NCBI GenBank assembly: GCA_031556035.1 | Contig: JAVBTT010000024.1 | Location: 1 to 64,000 of the forward strand | DNA from: JAVBTT01 sp031556035 | GTDB lineage: Bacteria; Bacillota; Clostridia; Oscillospirales; UBA929 | Direction: 5' to 3' | Length of the DNA: 64,000 nt | Shown here: one piece after another, positions 35,001-43,426 of the stretch | Layout: each line of letters opens with the position of its first letter | How positions within the stretch are numbered: the first letter of the stretch is position 1 | The notes under the pieces: generated by a model | The model's input: only the letters and a program-made list of their open reading frames with translations | The model's database searches: none | Told to the model about the DNA's origin: nothing | Translations under genes and position numbers: made by a program

Positions 35001-38000
35001 GCTCGTCGGAGGAGGTGCTGACTACGCCAGTGTTGGGGTTTTCCGGATCATAGGCAGGGTCAATCGAGTATTCCCACAGAATCTCGCCCTCGAGATTGTA
35101 TGCGATCAGCACGTAGATGACGCTGCCGTTTAAGCTGTAGTTGCTCTGCCTGGTCGTGTGGCAGACCAGTATGTCGGTCCGTCCGTCGCCGTCCAGGTCG
35201 CCCAGCCGCAGGCGGCTGCCCCTGACCTTGGCCTGGAAGCTGTTGATCAGCACCGCGTCGTCGTTGGCCAGCGCGATGAAGGCCTCCATGGTCTTTGCGG
35301 ACTCACCGGCGTCGTTGTATGCGGAAACGCTGTACCAGTAGTCGGTGCCGAGCTCAACGGCGTTATCGACATAGCCGGCGCTGTTGATTGTGGCAATTCT
35401 CTCGGCGGAGCCGCCCTTGGAGTCGCGGCGGTAGATGTGGTAGCCGTCCGCTCCGTCGACTGCGTCCCACTTGATGGTGACGGAGTCCTCGGTTACCGGG
35501 CTGTACTCAACGTTCGCCGGCATTGCGGGAGCCGAAGGAATTTCGGGCTGCGGGATGTAGATGTCGGTGCGCTGCGCGGGAAGCGGGGCCTCGTCGCCGA
35601 GGTAGAAGCTGGCAAACCCGATCTGGTTGTAACCGGCGTTGGTGTTTGCCACGCCCTGGCGGTACATCGGGTCGTGCATCAGGGTACGGATGCCGTACTC
35701 GGTCGGGGCCAGGGTGGTGACTATGGCAAGGCGGTTGCCGGATGCGCGGAGCACGAGCTCCTCGCGCCAGTCGCCCAGCAGGTCGGCCTTCAAGGTCGGG
35801 GTGGACTTGTTGCCGGTGGAGGTCAGGCCGGTGGCCAGATAGGCTGTGGCCGCAAAGGTCTCGTCGTTAATCGAGTTAATGGTGGCGCTGCTGACGCCCA
35901 TATGAGTCAGGCCGCCGCCGAACCAAATGGCGTTTTGGCCTTGTGTGATTCCGCGCGCCGAGTTGCCGGTACCCACAAATTCTCCGTTAATCAGGCTTTT
36001 GGGCTTGGTGGTGGAGCTGCTTGTGCCGCCCTGAGCGCCCGGCCAGCGGTTGGAGAAGTTGCCGGCCACGCTTCCCTCGTCGTCAGACTGGGTATATGTG
36101 CTGTAAATCAGGGAGTTGGTCTGGACAATATTGCCGTTTGCGTCGCGTTTCCTGCCCTCAAGCGGGTCATGGGCCTGCACGCCGGTCAGGTAGCCGTAGA
36201 CTTCGCCTGTGCGGATGTCGTCCAGGAACCATTCCTCTGCGCCGGACCACTGAACTATTTTGTTGGTCTTGTCTCTGGGCAGCAGTGCTTCGCGGTCGCC
36301 GTGGCGGAACGGAGCCCAGATGTTGCGCGGGTCGTTGCGGATTGCGGCGGTGCCGAACTCATATCCGAGCGGCGGGTAGCCGTTAGCAACGGTGTCCTTC
36401 ATAAACGCGTCGGAAGGCATCGTCTCGCCGTTGATGACCATGGGAAGGATCTTGTTTTTCGCGGCGTTCATGCCGAGAACCATGCCGATCATCACAATCT
36501 CGTCCTTGCCGTCGCCGTTTACGTCACCGGAGTTGGTGTGGTGAGCGCCGCGGTTCTGGTAGTCGTAGGCCTCTCCGCCCAGGCTCCAGTACTGCGGATC
36601 CTTGGAGTCAAAGGCTGCCTGGAGGTTAACCTTGCCGTCCACAATGTTGAAGGCGGAATAGGTGGTTCTCTCGTAGTAGCCGCGCTGGGATACTGCGTAC
36701 CAGTTCTCGCCGTCGAGGCATGCCACTACGCCGCAATAGCGGTTGGCGCGGTTGCCCTGAGCGTCGCCCCACTTGGCGGCCTTCCAGGGGTTCCTGATCC
36801 AGTAGTTTTCTTTTAACTGCATGATCTGCGATTTGTAGGCGTCGCCGGCTCCGCCGCTGCCCTGGCTGACGAGCGGGAAGGAGACGTAGCAGTAGTTGCC
36901 ACGCTGTGTGCAGGGGTTCATGGCCCAGTTTTCGCCGTCAACGCTGGCCCTGAAGGGGAACGGATATTTGGCGGAATCAATGAGCACGCCCTTGCCGGCA
37001 GCCGCGTCATACTCAAAGGCGGACATAAACTCGTTGTCGTCTTTGGAGAGGCCCATGCGTCCGAGGTGGTAGGTCTTGATCCATCTCTTGTACTCGGGTG
37101 CGTTGGCTCCGTCGTTTCCGCTGTTTGATATTTGGGTGGCGACAGGGCCAAGATTGCCGCCGCTCTGCGGTGTGCGGTAGCAGATTGTAAAGCTGTTCAT
37201 CACGCCCCAGAACTGGTCAAGGGCGGTGGTATTACCGGCTGCGAAGTATTCTTTAAACTTGTCTGTCGTGGCGTTGAGTCCAAGCTCTCCGCCGACAACG
37301 GTGTTGGCGGTGTCGGGATATACGACTGCCTGCGCCTCTTCGTCCCAGTTGCCGATACGGGCGCCCAGACCGGTTTTGAGCATAAGCTCGCTCTTGCCGT
37401 CGCCATCAAAGTCGCCGACAAGAATCGGGGACTCGTGGTCGTTGCCGGAGGTATAGTTATATCCGGTGTCTACGCGGAACAGCAGGGTGCCGTCCAGCTT
37501 GTAGACGTCGTAATACTCGGGTGCGTTTCCGATGCTTCCACCGGAGTAAATCGGCTCGGAATACATGGGATCGGGGCTGCTGGAGCGCCATTTCATGACA
37601 ATCTCGTATTCGCCGTCGCCGTCAAAGTCGCCCACGGACATGTCGTGCGTACTGTAGCCGGAGCTGTTTGAGGTATAGATCGAGCTGCCGTTCATGTAGT
37701 AGGGGAGCTTAGTCCCGCAGTCGAGATTCTCGACATACTTGATAAATTCGGCTTCCAGCTCGTCAAACAGAGCCTTGGTTATCTTCCCGTCAACAAGGGC
37801 GTTTACCGGAGCCCAGGCGGCGGTTTCGTAGGTCTTCACGCCCAGCGCGTTGGCTGTCGTGTTGTAGGTGTTGATCTTGGAGACGAACGCGTCTATCACG
37901 GACTGCTCCACAACAGCACCCGTCTGGTAGGGCTCGCGGACGGTCTTGAGCAGATCCATGTCAACCACGTACCAGTGCTGGCCGCTCGTATTACCGCTCC

Positions 38001-38589
38001 AGCCCTCGGTGCCCGGGATGACCATATTGTTGGCGCTGATGTTGCCTGTCCTGGAGCCGCGGTAGGACCACGCCGGAAGCGGCACGCTGGACGGAGCAGG
38101 CTTGAGCGGTATGTACTGCACGGCGCCCCTGTTGCCCTGGCCGCTGCCTCCCGCCAGGGCGGACAGCACGGGCACGCTCATGCCCTGCTTCTGGCCCTCG
38201 ATGCCGCCGATGACCGGGGCGACTTCGTAGACGGAGGCGATAACGCCGTCCGGGTCGGTGTAGTTGGTCGGGGTGGTGTTTTCCTTAACGATGCCCGGGT
38301 TTTCCGCGTAGCTGCTCTCGGGCTGCACGTCGCGGGGGGCGACGGTGGCGATTTTCACGCCGTCGCGGTAGACGTTCCAGGAGATGCCGTCGGGCTCGTT
38401 GCCCAGAAAGCGCCAGCTGAGGTACATGCCGCCTTCAACCTGGGCGGCGACCAGACCGCGTGTCAGGTATTCCATCGGGCGCAGAACCTGCGCCGCCTCT
38501 GCGGACGCCGGGGTGCTGAATGCGAACAGGGATACGCACATCAGAAGCGCCAGGGTAAGGGAAGTCGCTTTTCTCAGGGTCTTTCGCAT
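32092..38589 (-). CDS. Secreted multidomain rhamnogalacturonan lyase-type enzyme (PL11-like)
   Basis: 2165 residues. Signal peptide 1-30 (ending PASAEA). Residues about 38-165 are the N-terminal beta domain of PL11 enzymes (RGLVAAQVEGGMYLSWRFLG, WNVYRDG). Residues about 170-1010 are the eight-bladed propeller with calcium-binding DxDxDG loops (GDFDGDGEYEIVMKWR, VGDFDGDGKSELMLK, GDVNGDGKDEIVMIG). A fibronectin type III domain lies near 1023-1105. A second DxDxDG-rich propeller-like region covers about 1125-1730 (LGDLDGDGRTDIL, ADVNGDGLNEVV), then a second FN3 (about 1740-1810). Ig-like segments lead to a C-terminal carbohydrate-binding module (about 2008-2165; IASSMVKYEDW...NGTYKASVYGND). PL11 enzymes cleave rhamnogalacturonan I of pectin. 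No sorting or SLH anchor is seen, so it is probably released. RBS GGAGGAAC. Confidence 0.88.
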   Translation of the reverse strand: MRKTLRKATSLTLALLMCVSLFAFSTPASAEAAQVLRPMEYLTRGLVAAQVEGGMYLSWRFLGNEPDGISWNVYRDGVKIATVAPRDVQPESSYAENPGIVKENTTPTNYTDPDGVIASVYEVAPVIGGIEGQKQGMSVPVLSALAGGSGQGNRGAVQYIPLKPAPSSVPLPAWSYRGSRTGNISANNMVIPGTEGWSGNTSGQHWYVVDMDLLKTVREPYQTGAVVEQSVIDAFVSKINTYNTTANALGVKTYETAAWAPVNALVDGKITKALFDELEAEFIKYVENLDCGTKLPYYMNGSSIYTSNSSGYSTHDMSVGDFDGDGEYEIVMKWRSSSPDPMYSEPIYSGGSIGNAPEYYDVYKLDGTLLFRVDTGYNYTSGNDHESPILVGDFDGDGKSELMLKTGLGARIGNWDEEAQAVVYPDTANTVVGGELGLNATTDKFKEYFAAGNTTALDQFWGVMNSFTICYRTPQSGGNLGPVATQISNSGNDGANAPEYKRWIKTYHLGRMGLSKDDNEFMSAFEYDAAAGKGVLIDSAKYPFPFRASVDGENWAMNPCTQRGNYCYVSFPLVSQGSGGAGDAYKSQIMQLKENYWIRNPWKAAKWGDAQGNRANRYCGVVACLDGENWYAVSQRGYYERTTYSAFNIVDGKVNLQAAFDSKDPQYWSLGGEAYDYQNRGAHHTNSGDVNGDGKDEIVMIGMVLGMNAAKNKILPMVINGETMPSDAFMKDTVANGYPPLGYEFGTAAIRNDPRNIWAPFRHGDREALLPRDKTNKIVQWSGAEEWFLDDIRTGEVYGYLTGVQAHDPLEGRKRDANGNIVQTNSLIYSTYTQSDDEGSVAGNFSNRWPGAQGGTSSSTTKPKSLINGEFVGTGNSARGITQGQNAIWFGGGLTHMGVSSATINSINDETFAATAYLATGLTSTGNKSTPTLKADLLGDWREELVLRASGNRLAIVTTLAPTEYGIRTLMHDPMYRQGVANTNAGYNQIGFASFYLGDEAPLPAQRTDIYIPQPEIPSAPAMPANVEYSPVTEDSVTIKWDAVDGADGYHIYRRDSKGGSAERIATINSAGYVDNAVELGTDYWYSVSAYNDAGESAKTMEAFIALANDDAVLINSFQAKVRGSRLRLGDLDGDGRTDILVCHTTRQSNYSLNGSVIYVLIAYNLEGEILWEYSIDPAYDPENPNTGVVSTSSDEPVNIADVNGDGLNEVVAMMHPSKDRGTNYTGAIIVVLDGRTGKPMKDTAGNDCYKPLASVTVPGLTSTGSGTGSINCLGDAFSFGNFDGRATDNQFLVLKSRYENVTILEMFDKDGKFNCDYVYRFATKNPGQTLDGRNPFTFAGHYSLVVDLDGDRVDELIISYSTFKVKTDEDGNVVRHAADATTGNAGQPVVEPFWWCNAELVKRSGPAGDPLNDDTPVYYPGTTTQIKPTDHCDTIQVGYIMGEDQPLCVMFGGGGPDGAGSVADMTRTSTFCYTWDGKFLWCSNSAIEPQSLNLAQFRTDHDGLMTYGLDRRTRGAASNSGWGKDSMFTIGSDGNLLQLEYPFEATPEQPLNGNPMGWSSIVIRVDNWTGTYAPLCLSFNRNTESRAAARDYSYPAGAGNSGAANRATRKALWMTDYREPGLYDGYFNTLFKMGVPMEDRDYMFENNVDWRYMAMDLCGDSRTELVGYDDSGRIRIYYNNANGDIKVDEAGNLNEADRIEVLRSGITGEPKPQTYFMANYSRYPHDVYFDDMTTRTPAQPHAENVTATSAYIDWTPIINASGYTLYRNGEKLGDFTAVGYQDDAIVPGVEYKYTVTATGVKGVSKVSLPLVLNTGDQAAILGVSVDSRIVNLVNGCAANIPVTVNANNPDTLNIFAGLFVDDVLAASAKTVNGQATIKAGAFSTASANVYVKAWFEGEEPAVSKAIPVKQLPTDIWKAEVDVNSPEGQTVVFFAENISFNATAAMTINGVKAPGFAADGPKLTINAGSVAGDVVVMKGVKYPALFPSYSFTFTSVRGETPVVPDFETMKFQFGIASSMVKYEDWTSVTITGTGNVNNGAPSSPYTVEQGWGIVPRGSNNFQGRTRSGGTALTNSWVGGGGTANGTWQFKVNVPNGTYKASVYGNDIGGTNNITIDVNGVTASGSRNNSNMEPFVLENVVVADGVMSFTFGGSQAYVNGIIIEAD

Positions 38590-38795
38590 TTTTGATGTTC
38601 CTCCATTTCTTTACAGTGTGAACTGTTTTTGACCCTCCGTTTTATTATGTCGTCTCATTCGGCAAAGACCACAAAGCTTATGCGTTTGCCGGCGGCAACA
38701 CTCCTCCGCAAAAATTTACGGCCAAAGCCGTCCTCAGGCATGATGTCAAAACAGTTTGTGCCAATTGCACTAAACAGGGGCGTTTTGTACTAACC

Positions 38796-38824
38796 ACTAT
38801 ACCCTTTTTCCCTAAAAGTGTAAA
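38796..38824 (-). promoter_or_regulatory. Sigma-A-type promoter of the rhamnogalacturonan lyase gene
   Basis: On the minus strand, TTTACA (38824-38819), a 17-base spacer and TATAGT (38801-38796). This predicts a 5' leader of about 200 bases before ATG 38589. Within the leader, GTGCCAATTGCAC (38757-38769) is a near-palindrome that could be an operator. Confidence 0.6.
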
Positions 38825-39083
38825 GCATTAGAAATGATAAAAACCATCAGTATTGATACTGCGCGTGTAGTGCAAACGCGCGGAAGGCCGGATTTCAAGG
38901 TCTTTTTTATTTGATATCCGCTGAGCGTTATAAATATTTGCCTGCCGATTTGCGCGAATGACATTGTCAATAATGACTATGAAACCCCGGCTGATTTATT
39001 TTAAAACCGCGGCTCACCCTGGCCGAATCAGGACTCTTCGTCATAGTGCATAACCGGCCCACTGCCGCGACGTCTAGTGAGAA
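38825..39083. other. Divergent intergenic region, no gene seen
   Basis: The 566-base gap between the lyase and yedF holds the two divergent promoters listed separately. It also contains a GCGCGT/ACGCGC hairpin at 38861-38881. Nothing else is recognisable. Confidence 0.4.
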
Positions 39084-39112
39084 TTGATATTTAAGGCGCG
39101 ATAAGGTATAAT
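39084..39112 (+). promoter_or_regulatory. Sigma-A-type promoter of yedF-yqeC
   Basis: TTGATA (39084-39089), a 17-base spacer and TATAAT (39107-39112). The predicted start is near 39119, giving a leader of about 37 bases to ATG 39156. Confidence 0.7.
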
Positions 39113-39155
39113 CCCGGTGACGCGAAGGCGGACAATTTATTTTGGAGTGAACGTT

Positions 39156-39770
39156 ATGCTGGTGGACGCGCTCGGAAAACCCTGCCCCATGCCAGTAGTG
39201 CTGGCGAAGAAGGCGATGTCCTCCCTACCCATTGGGGTAGGTGAGGCACAAATCCTCGTAGACAACCGTATTGCCTGTGAAAACCTGGCCAAGCTCGCGG
39301 CTGGCATGGGATACGGCTATTCCTGCGAGGAGCAGGGCCCGGAGCGCTTTATGGTGACGCTCTCGGCGGGTGAGAGCAGCGCAGAGTCGGTTTCCGCGCC
39401 GCGGGCATACGCGAGGGACGGCGAGCCGCCCAGAAACGACCTCGTCGTCGCGGTTGGACGGGACTCCATGGGGGCGGGCAGCGAGGAGCTGGGGAGAATT
39501 CTTATCAAGGGTTTTATTTATTCACTGACCCAGATGACCCCCATGCCCAAAACAGTATTATTTTTCAATTCCGGCGTTAAACTTGCCACCGACGGCGCAA
39601 ATACGATTGCGGATTTGAGGACGCTTGAAACCGGAGGGACCAGGGTGCTGCTCTGCGGCACCTGTGTGAACTACTACGGACTTGGGGACAGAACGGCCGT
39701 CGGGGAGGTCACGGATATGTACCATATCGTCGAGGAGCTCAGCCGGGCTTCCTCCGTTATCAACATTTAA
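39156..39770 (+). CDS. yedF: Sulfurtransferase-like selenium metabolism protein YedF
   Basis: 204 residues from ATG 39156, with TTGGAGTGA before it; an in-frame codon at 39117 lies at the transcription start. Residues 1-72 are a TusA/SirA-like domain with Cys10 in GKPCPMPVVLAKKA. Residues about 90-204 are a DsrE-like domain (LVVAVGRDSMGAGSEELGRILIKGFIYSL, VLFFNSGVKL, RVLLCGTCVNYYGL). YedF occurs with selenium-dependent molybdenum hydroxylase genes and is thought to handle selenium, though its biochemistry is not settled. The stop TAA overlaps the yqeC ATG (TAATG). Confidence 0.9.
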   Translation: MLVDALGKPCPMPVVLAKKAMSSLPIGVGEAQILVDNRIACENLAKLAAGMGYGYSCEEQGPERFMVTLSAGESSAESVSAPRAYARDGEPPRNDLVVAVGRDSMGAGSEELGRILIKGFIYSLTQMTPMPKTVLFFNSGVKLATDGANTIADLRTLETGGTRVLLCGTCVNYYGLGDRTAVGEVTDMYHIVEELSRASSVINI

Positions 39771-40492
39771 TGGAGCCGGTATTTTCTAAAGCGTTTGAGC
39801 TCACTCCAGGAGACGTGGCGGCGGTGGTCGGCTGCGGAGGAAAGACATCGCTGATAGACAGGCTGTGTTGGGAAAATCGCGGAGGCAGGGTGCTGCGCTC
39901 CACCACGACGCGAATTCTGACGCCGCCGGAGGAGCTGTTCGACTTGGCCATTGACGCCTCTAAATCCGGGTCGCGCCGCATTGAGGACGGAGTAACCCTT
40001 GTATTTGGAGGCCGGGAAAACGGCAAGCTGACAGCGCCTGAGCCAAAGGCGCTCGCGGAGCATTGTCCGGCGGACGGCCTGTCGTTTCTGGAATGCGACG
40101 GCTCGCGCGGGCTTCCGCTGAAGGGCTGGGCTGAGCATGAGCCGGTTGTTCCGAAAAATACCACCCTCACAGTGGGCGTTTGCGCGCTGTGGGCCGTGGG
40201 GATGCCGCTGTCGGAAAACGTTGCGCACAGGCCGGGACTGTTTTCCGCGTTGACGGGCTGTGCCCGCGGTGATATCATAACCCTTGGGCATGTCTCGGCC
40301 ATGCTTGCGTCCCCGGGCGGCATGTTCGCGAGGGCATCGGGCAGGAAATACCTGCTTGTCAATCAGGCTGAAAGCCCGGAGGCGCTGGAGCAGGCGACGG
40401 CACTTGCCGGAATGCTGCCCGCTGTCTTCCGGGAATCCCTTTCAGGGGTTTTCGCGGGAAGCGCGCGCCGGGGAACATTGACAATACTATAG
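39770..40492 (+). CDS. yqeC: Selenium-dependent hydroxylase accessory protein YqeC
   Basis: 240 residues. The N-terminal nucleotide-binding loop GCGGKTSLIDRL lies near residues 22-33. Other family features are LRSTTTRILTP, FLECDGSRGLPLKGWAEHEPVVP, and VGVCALWAVGMPL. YqeC is a putative GTPase- or kinase-like accessory protein found with YedF and YqeB in genomes using selenium-dependent molybdenum hydroxylases. The partner genes (yqeB, selD, the hydroxylase) are not in this window. Translation is coupled to yedF. Confidence 0.88.
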   Translation: MEPVFSKAFELTPGDVAAVVGCGGKTSLIDRLCWENRGGRVLRSTTTRILTPPEELFDLAIDASKSGSRRIEDGVTLVFGGRENGKLTAPEPKALAEHCPADGLSFLECDGSRGLPLKGWAEHEPVVPKNTTLTVGVCALWAVGMPLSENVAHRPGLFSALTGCARGDIITLGHVSAMLASPGGMFARASGRKYLLVNQAESPEALEQATALAGMLPAVFRESLSGVFAGSARRGTLTIL

Positions 40493-40504
40493 GAGGAATC
40501 GTGT

Positions 40505-42013
40505 ATGACGACAAGGGAAGCGGTTCAGGGAATGAAGGCCATTTTGGAGGAGATTTCCAATCTGCTCCGGGCGTACACCGTAATGTACTGGGACGAGTCC
40601 ACCGGCGAGGGGGCCCCGCCCAGGGGCGCGGCGGCCCGCAACAGCACAAAGGGATATTTGATGGAAAAGGTGTTCACCCTGTCGATATCGCCTGAAATGA
40701 AGTCCTGCATCGACCAGATGCACGCGAACCGGGGAGAGCTGAGCGAGCTTGAGGCCGCGATGCTGCGCTCCTGCAAGCGGCAGTACGACAAAAGCTTCGC
40801 CATTCCGCCGGAGGAGTACCGCGAGTTCACGGAGCTTACGGCGGAGTCGGAGCAATTCTGGCGCAAGGCCAAGCTGGACAACAACTTCGCGGGTATGCTG
40901 CCCTATTTTGAGAGGATTTTCGCCTTCCAGCACAAGTTCGCGGACTACTACGGATACGAGGATCACCCCTATGACGCGCTGCTGGACAACTACGAGGAGG
41001 GCCTGACCGTCAAGACGCTGGACGGTTTTTTCTCGACTCTTCGCGCGGAGATCGTCCCGTTTTTGGCCGAGCTCACAAAGCGGGGCAAACGGCCGGACAC
41101 GTCGTTCCTGCAAAACTGCTTCCCCGCCGACCGCCAGGCCATGCTTAGCAGGAGCGTAACGCACCTGATGGGGCTTGACCCCGACCGGCTGAAGCTGAGC
41201 GTCACGGAGCATCCGTTCATGCTTTCGGTCTGCCCCGACGACGCGCGCATCACGACGCATTACTATGAGAGGGAGCCTCTTTCGGCGCTCTATTCCACCC
41301 TTCATGAGGGCGGTCACGCGATGTACGAGCTGGACATGCATCCCGAGCTGGATGAATACGGACTGCGGGAAGCCGCGTCGACGGCCTTCCACGAGTCCCA
41401 GTCCAGGTCATACGAAAATATGTTCGGGCGGTCAAGGCCGTTTATGGACGCTCTGCTGCCCAGGCTACAGGCGCTGTTCCCGGACGAGCTCGCAGGGGTT
41501 GACGCGGACGCGCTCTACCGCGCGTGCAATGTCGCCCAGCCGTCGCTCGTTCGAATTGAGGCGGACGAGCTGACTTACTGCCTGCACATAATGATACGCT
41601 ATGAGCTTGAGAAGGGCATTATGGAGAACAGGGTAGACATCTCCGAGCTGCCGCGCTTGTGGAACGAAAAGGTTGCGGAATACCTTGGCCTCACCCCACC
41701 GGACGACACCCGAGGGGTGCTTCAGGACACGCACTGGCCCGGAGGCATGGTGGGATACTTCCCGTCCTATGCCCTCGGCAACGCTTACGGCGCCCAGATC
41801 GTCAACAAAATGCGCGAAGAGGTGGATGTGGACGGTGCGCTCAGCCGCGGCGACTTCGCACCGATAAACAAGTGGCTGACTGAGAATATTCACAGGCACG
41901 GGAGCCGGTACACCCCGTCTGAGCTCATTGTAAAGGCCACGGGAGAGCCGCTCAACCCGAAATACTACACTGATTACCTTAAGGAGAAATTCTCGCGGGT
42001 ATACGGACTGTAA
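40505..42013 (+). CDS. Metallocarboxypeptidase, family M32
   Basis: 502 residues, full length. The zinc motif HEGGH is at 267-271 (usually HEMGH or HEAGH), followed by the downstream metal and substrate motif AFHESQSRSYENMFGRSRPF. Other M32 blocks: TEHPFMLSVCPDDARITTHY, CNVAQPSLVRIEADELTYCLHIMIRYELE, and GVLQDTHWPGGMVGYFPSYALGN. M32 enzymes are cytosolic, broad-specificity carboxypeptidases that trim peptides from the C-terminus. The gene is 12 bases after yqeC and shares its direction, with AGGAGG as RBS, so it is probably cotranscribed. Confidence 0.93.
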   Translation: MTTREAVQGMKAILEEISNLLRAYTVMYWDESTGEGAPPRGAAARNSTKGYLMEKVFTLSISPEMKSCIDQMHANRGELSELEAAMLRSCKRQYDKSFAIPPEEYREFTELTAESEQFWRKAKLDNNFAGMLPYFERIFAFQHKFADYYGYEDHPYDALLDNYEEGLTVKTLDGFFSTLRAEIVPFLAELTKRGKRPDTSFLQNCFPADRQAMLSRSVTHLMGLDPDRLKLSVTEHPFMLSVCPDDARITTHYYEREPLSALYSTLHEGGHAMYELDMHPELDEYGLREAASTAFHESQSRSYENMFGRSRPFMDALLPRLQALFPDELAGVDADALYRACNVAQPSLVRIEADELTYCLHIMIRYELEKGIMENRVDISELPRLWNEKVAEYLGLTPPDDTRGVLQDTHWPGGMVGYFPSYALGNAYGAQIVNKMREEVDVDGALSRGDFAPINKWLTENIHRHGSRYTPSELIVKATGEPLNPKYYTDYLKEKFSRVYGL

Positions 42014-42035
42014 TCACAGTCCGCGCAGGTCGGGC

Positions 42036-42869
42036 TTATTTTGTTCCGCCAGCCTTTTTTCGGTACGCGGACGGCGACAGCCCGGTGTGCTTTTTAAAGC
42101 AGGCGGCAAAATAGCTCTGTGAGGAAAAGCCGGTGCTCTGAGTAACCTGTGCGACGCTGTAATTCGTGCTCTCAAGCAACTCTTTTCCGCAACGAATGCG
42201 CTGCTCTATCAGGTAGTTTATCGGGGATACTCCATATGCCTTAATGAAGCAGTGGGAGAGGTAGTACTTGTTAATATGCGCGATCTCGGAAAGGGAATCG
42301 AGAGTGATGCTCTTGCTGAGGTTGGAGTCTATGTAGGCTTTAACCCTGCTGCACTCGGGCGGGATATAGTCCGATTCCGGCAGCGATATCTCCAGCGTTG
42401 AGATGCGTTTTAGATAAATCATGAATATATTGAAGTAATTGCTGCAAATATCCGTATAACCGTCTTCCTTTTGCTTGCTCTCGGACAAAAGCGTCTGGAG
42501 AATATGCAGGAAGACGTTTTTTTTCTTGCGGCAGTTTATTACGGCGTAGTTGCGGTTAGATTGGGAGTCAAAGGCGAACGCAAGCCCATCTACCCCCAGT
42601 ACAATGTAATCCAGCGGCTGGCTGAGAGAACGCTCGGCGTGGGATACGCGGGGATTGATCATAATAAGGTCGTTTTCCTTCACATATGCCGTGCTGTCCT
42701 CAATCGTAAACTTTCCCTCGCCTCCTATGATATAGAAAAACTCCGCGAAATAATGGCTATGCATGATACTCGGCCAATCGTTGTCGTAAAGCGAGGCAGT
42801 CACATACAAAAGACGGGCCGGCCCGATGCCGGTTTTATCTGCCGACAGCTCATGGCGTATGTTGCCCAT
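42036..42869 (-). CDS. AraC-family regulator with N-terminal cupin domain
   Basis: 277 residues from ATG 42869, with GGGAGGTG 8 bases upstream; an in-frame GTG sits inside that RBS. Residues about 20-110 are a cupin-type sensor (HSHYFAEFFYIIGGEGKFTIED, ENDLIMINPRVSHAE). Residues about 175-275 are the paired HTH of AraC proteins (ITLDSLSEIAHINKYYLSHCF, GVSPINYLIEQRI, VAQVTQSTGFSSQSYFAACFKKHTGLSPSAYR). Regulators of this layout commonly sense sugars. Pectin metabolism through the nearby lyase is possible but the gene is 3.4 kb away. The gene converges on the M32 gene, 22 bases apart. Confidence 0.88.
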   Translation of the reverse strand: MGNIRHELSADKTGIGPARLLYVTASLYDNDWPSIMHSHYFAEFFYIIGGEGKFTIEDSTAYVKENDLIMINPRVSHAERSLSQPLDYIVLGVDGLAFAFDSQSNRNYAVINCRKKKNVFLHILQTLLSESKQKEDGYTDICSNYFNIFMIYLKRISTLEISLPESDYIPPECSRVKAYIDSNLSKSITLDSLSEIAHINKYYLSHCFIKAYGVSPINYLIEQRIRCGKELLESTNYSVAQVTQSTGFSSQSYFAACFKKHTGLSPSAYRKKAGGTK

Positions 42870-42919
42870 GATCCGCACCTCCCGAGGTTACCCTCTTTTA
42901 AAACATTAGCGATATTGTT

Positions 42920-42981
42920 CCCACGAATAAACCTTACCGCAATAGCTCCTCAAAATACTCTGCCCGCTGTGCGGGCGGCGC
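42920..42981 (+). repeat. Repeat family B, copy B2 (left half)
   Basis: CCCACGAATAAACCTTACCG, then AATAGCTCCTCAAAAT and the GCCCGCTGTGCGGGC hairpin, match B1 (15451) base for base over most of 60 positions. The right end with the GGTTTAA arm is absent; GGCGCTCAAACGCTCCGCC follows instead. Confidence 0.6.
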
Positions 42982-43276
42982 TCAAACGCTCCGCCTCATT
43001 TTTTGCATCTGAGGAGAGGCTCAACAATCACGCATCCTCGACGGTTTGCGGAGCGCGACTGCTATACGCCTGGAATTATACGTGATCCACCGACGCTTGA
43101 CAAGCCCGGCTTTCCCCTCTCCAACGGGCTTTACAAGGGTCAAGCGCATTTGTCCCGCGATAAAACATTCCATTCAAAGGCTTGAGCAATCTTATTGCGG
43201 CAATCATTTGCAAATCAATATAGACTTTACACAGGTATTGGTATAACAATTGTAATTGTTCTGCAATTAAATGTTG
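42982..43276. other. Intergenic region upstream of the lipoprotein, no gene seen
   Basis: No convincing coding frame. AACAATTGTAATTGTT (43246-43261) has inverted arms AACAATT/AATTGTT and lies 16 bases before the -35 element, so it could be an operator. Confidence 0.4.
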
Positions 43277-43305
43277 TTGTTTTTTATATATCCGGGTGGT
43301 ATACT
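43277..43305 (+). promoter_or_regulatory. Probable promoter of the XAC2610-type lipoprotein gene
   Basis: TTGTTT (43277-43282), a 17-base spacer and TATACT (43300-43305), 121 bases before the ATG. The surrounding DNA is AT-rich. Confidence 0.5.
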
Positions 43306-43426
43306 CAATCCACAACGCGCACGGCCAGAATTTGTATATGTCCGCGCGGGATATCGCGCCGGAAAATGCATTATATAAATATATTATTCCGGTAAATCGG
43401 GGCAATGAGGAATAGAGGAATACGCT

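Noticed and set aside
35158..36816. 552-codon open frame on the plus strand inside the lyase gene
   Set aside because: It is antisense to a gene with clear domains and a signal peptide. Its residue make-up (Val/Ala/Gly/Asp, no motifs) is what the complement of GC-rich codons gives, and it has no RBS.
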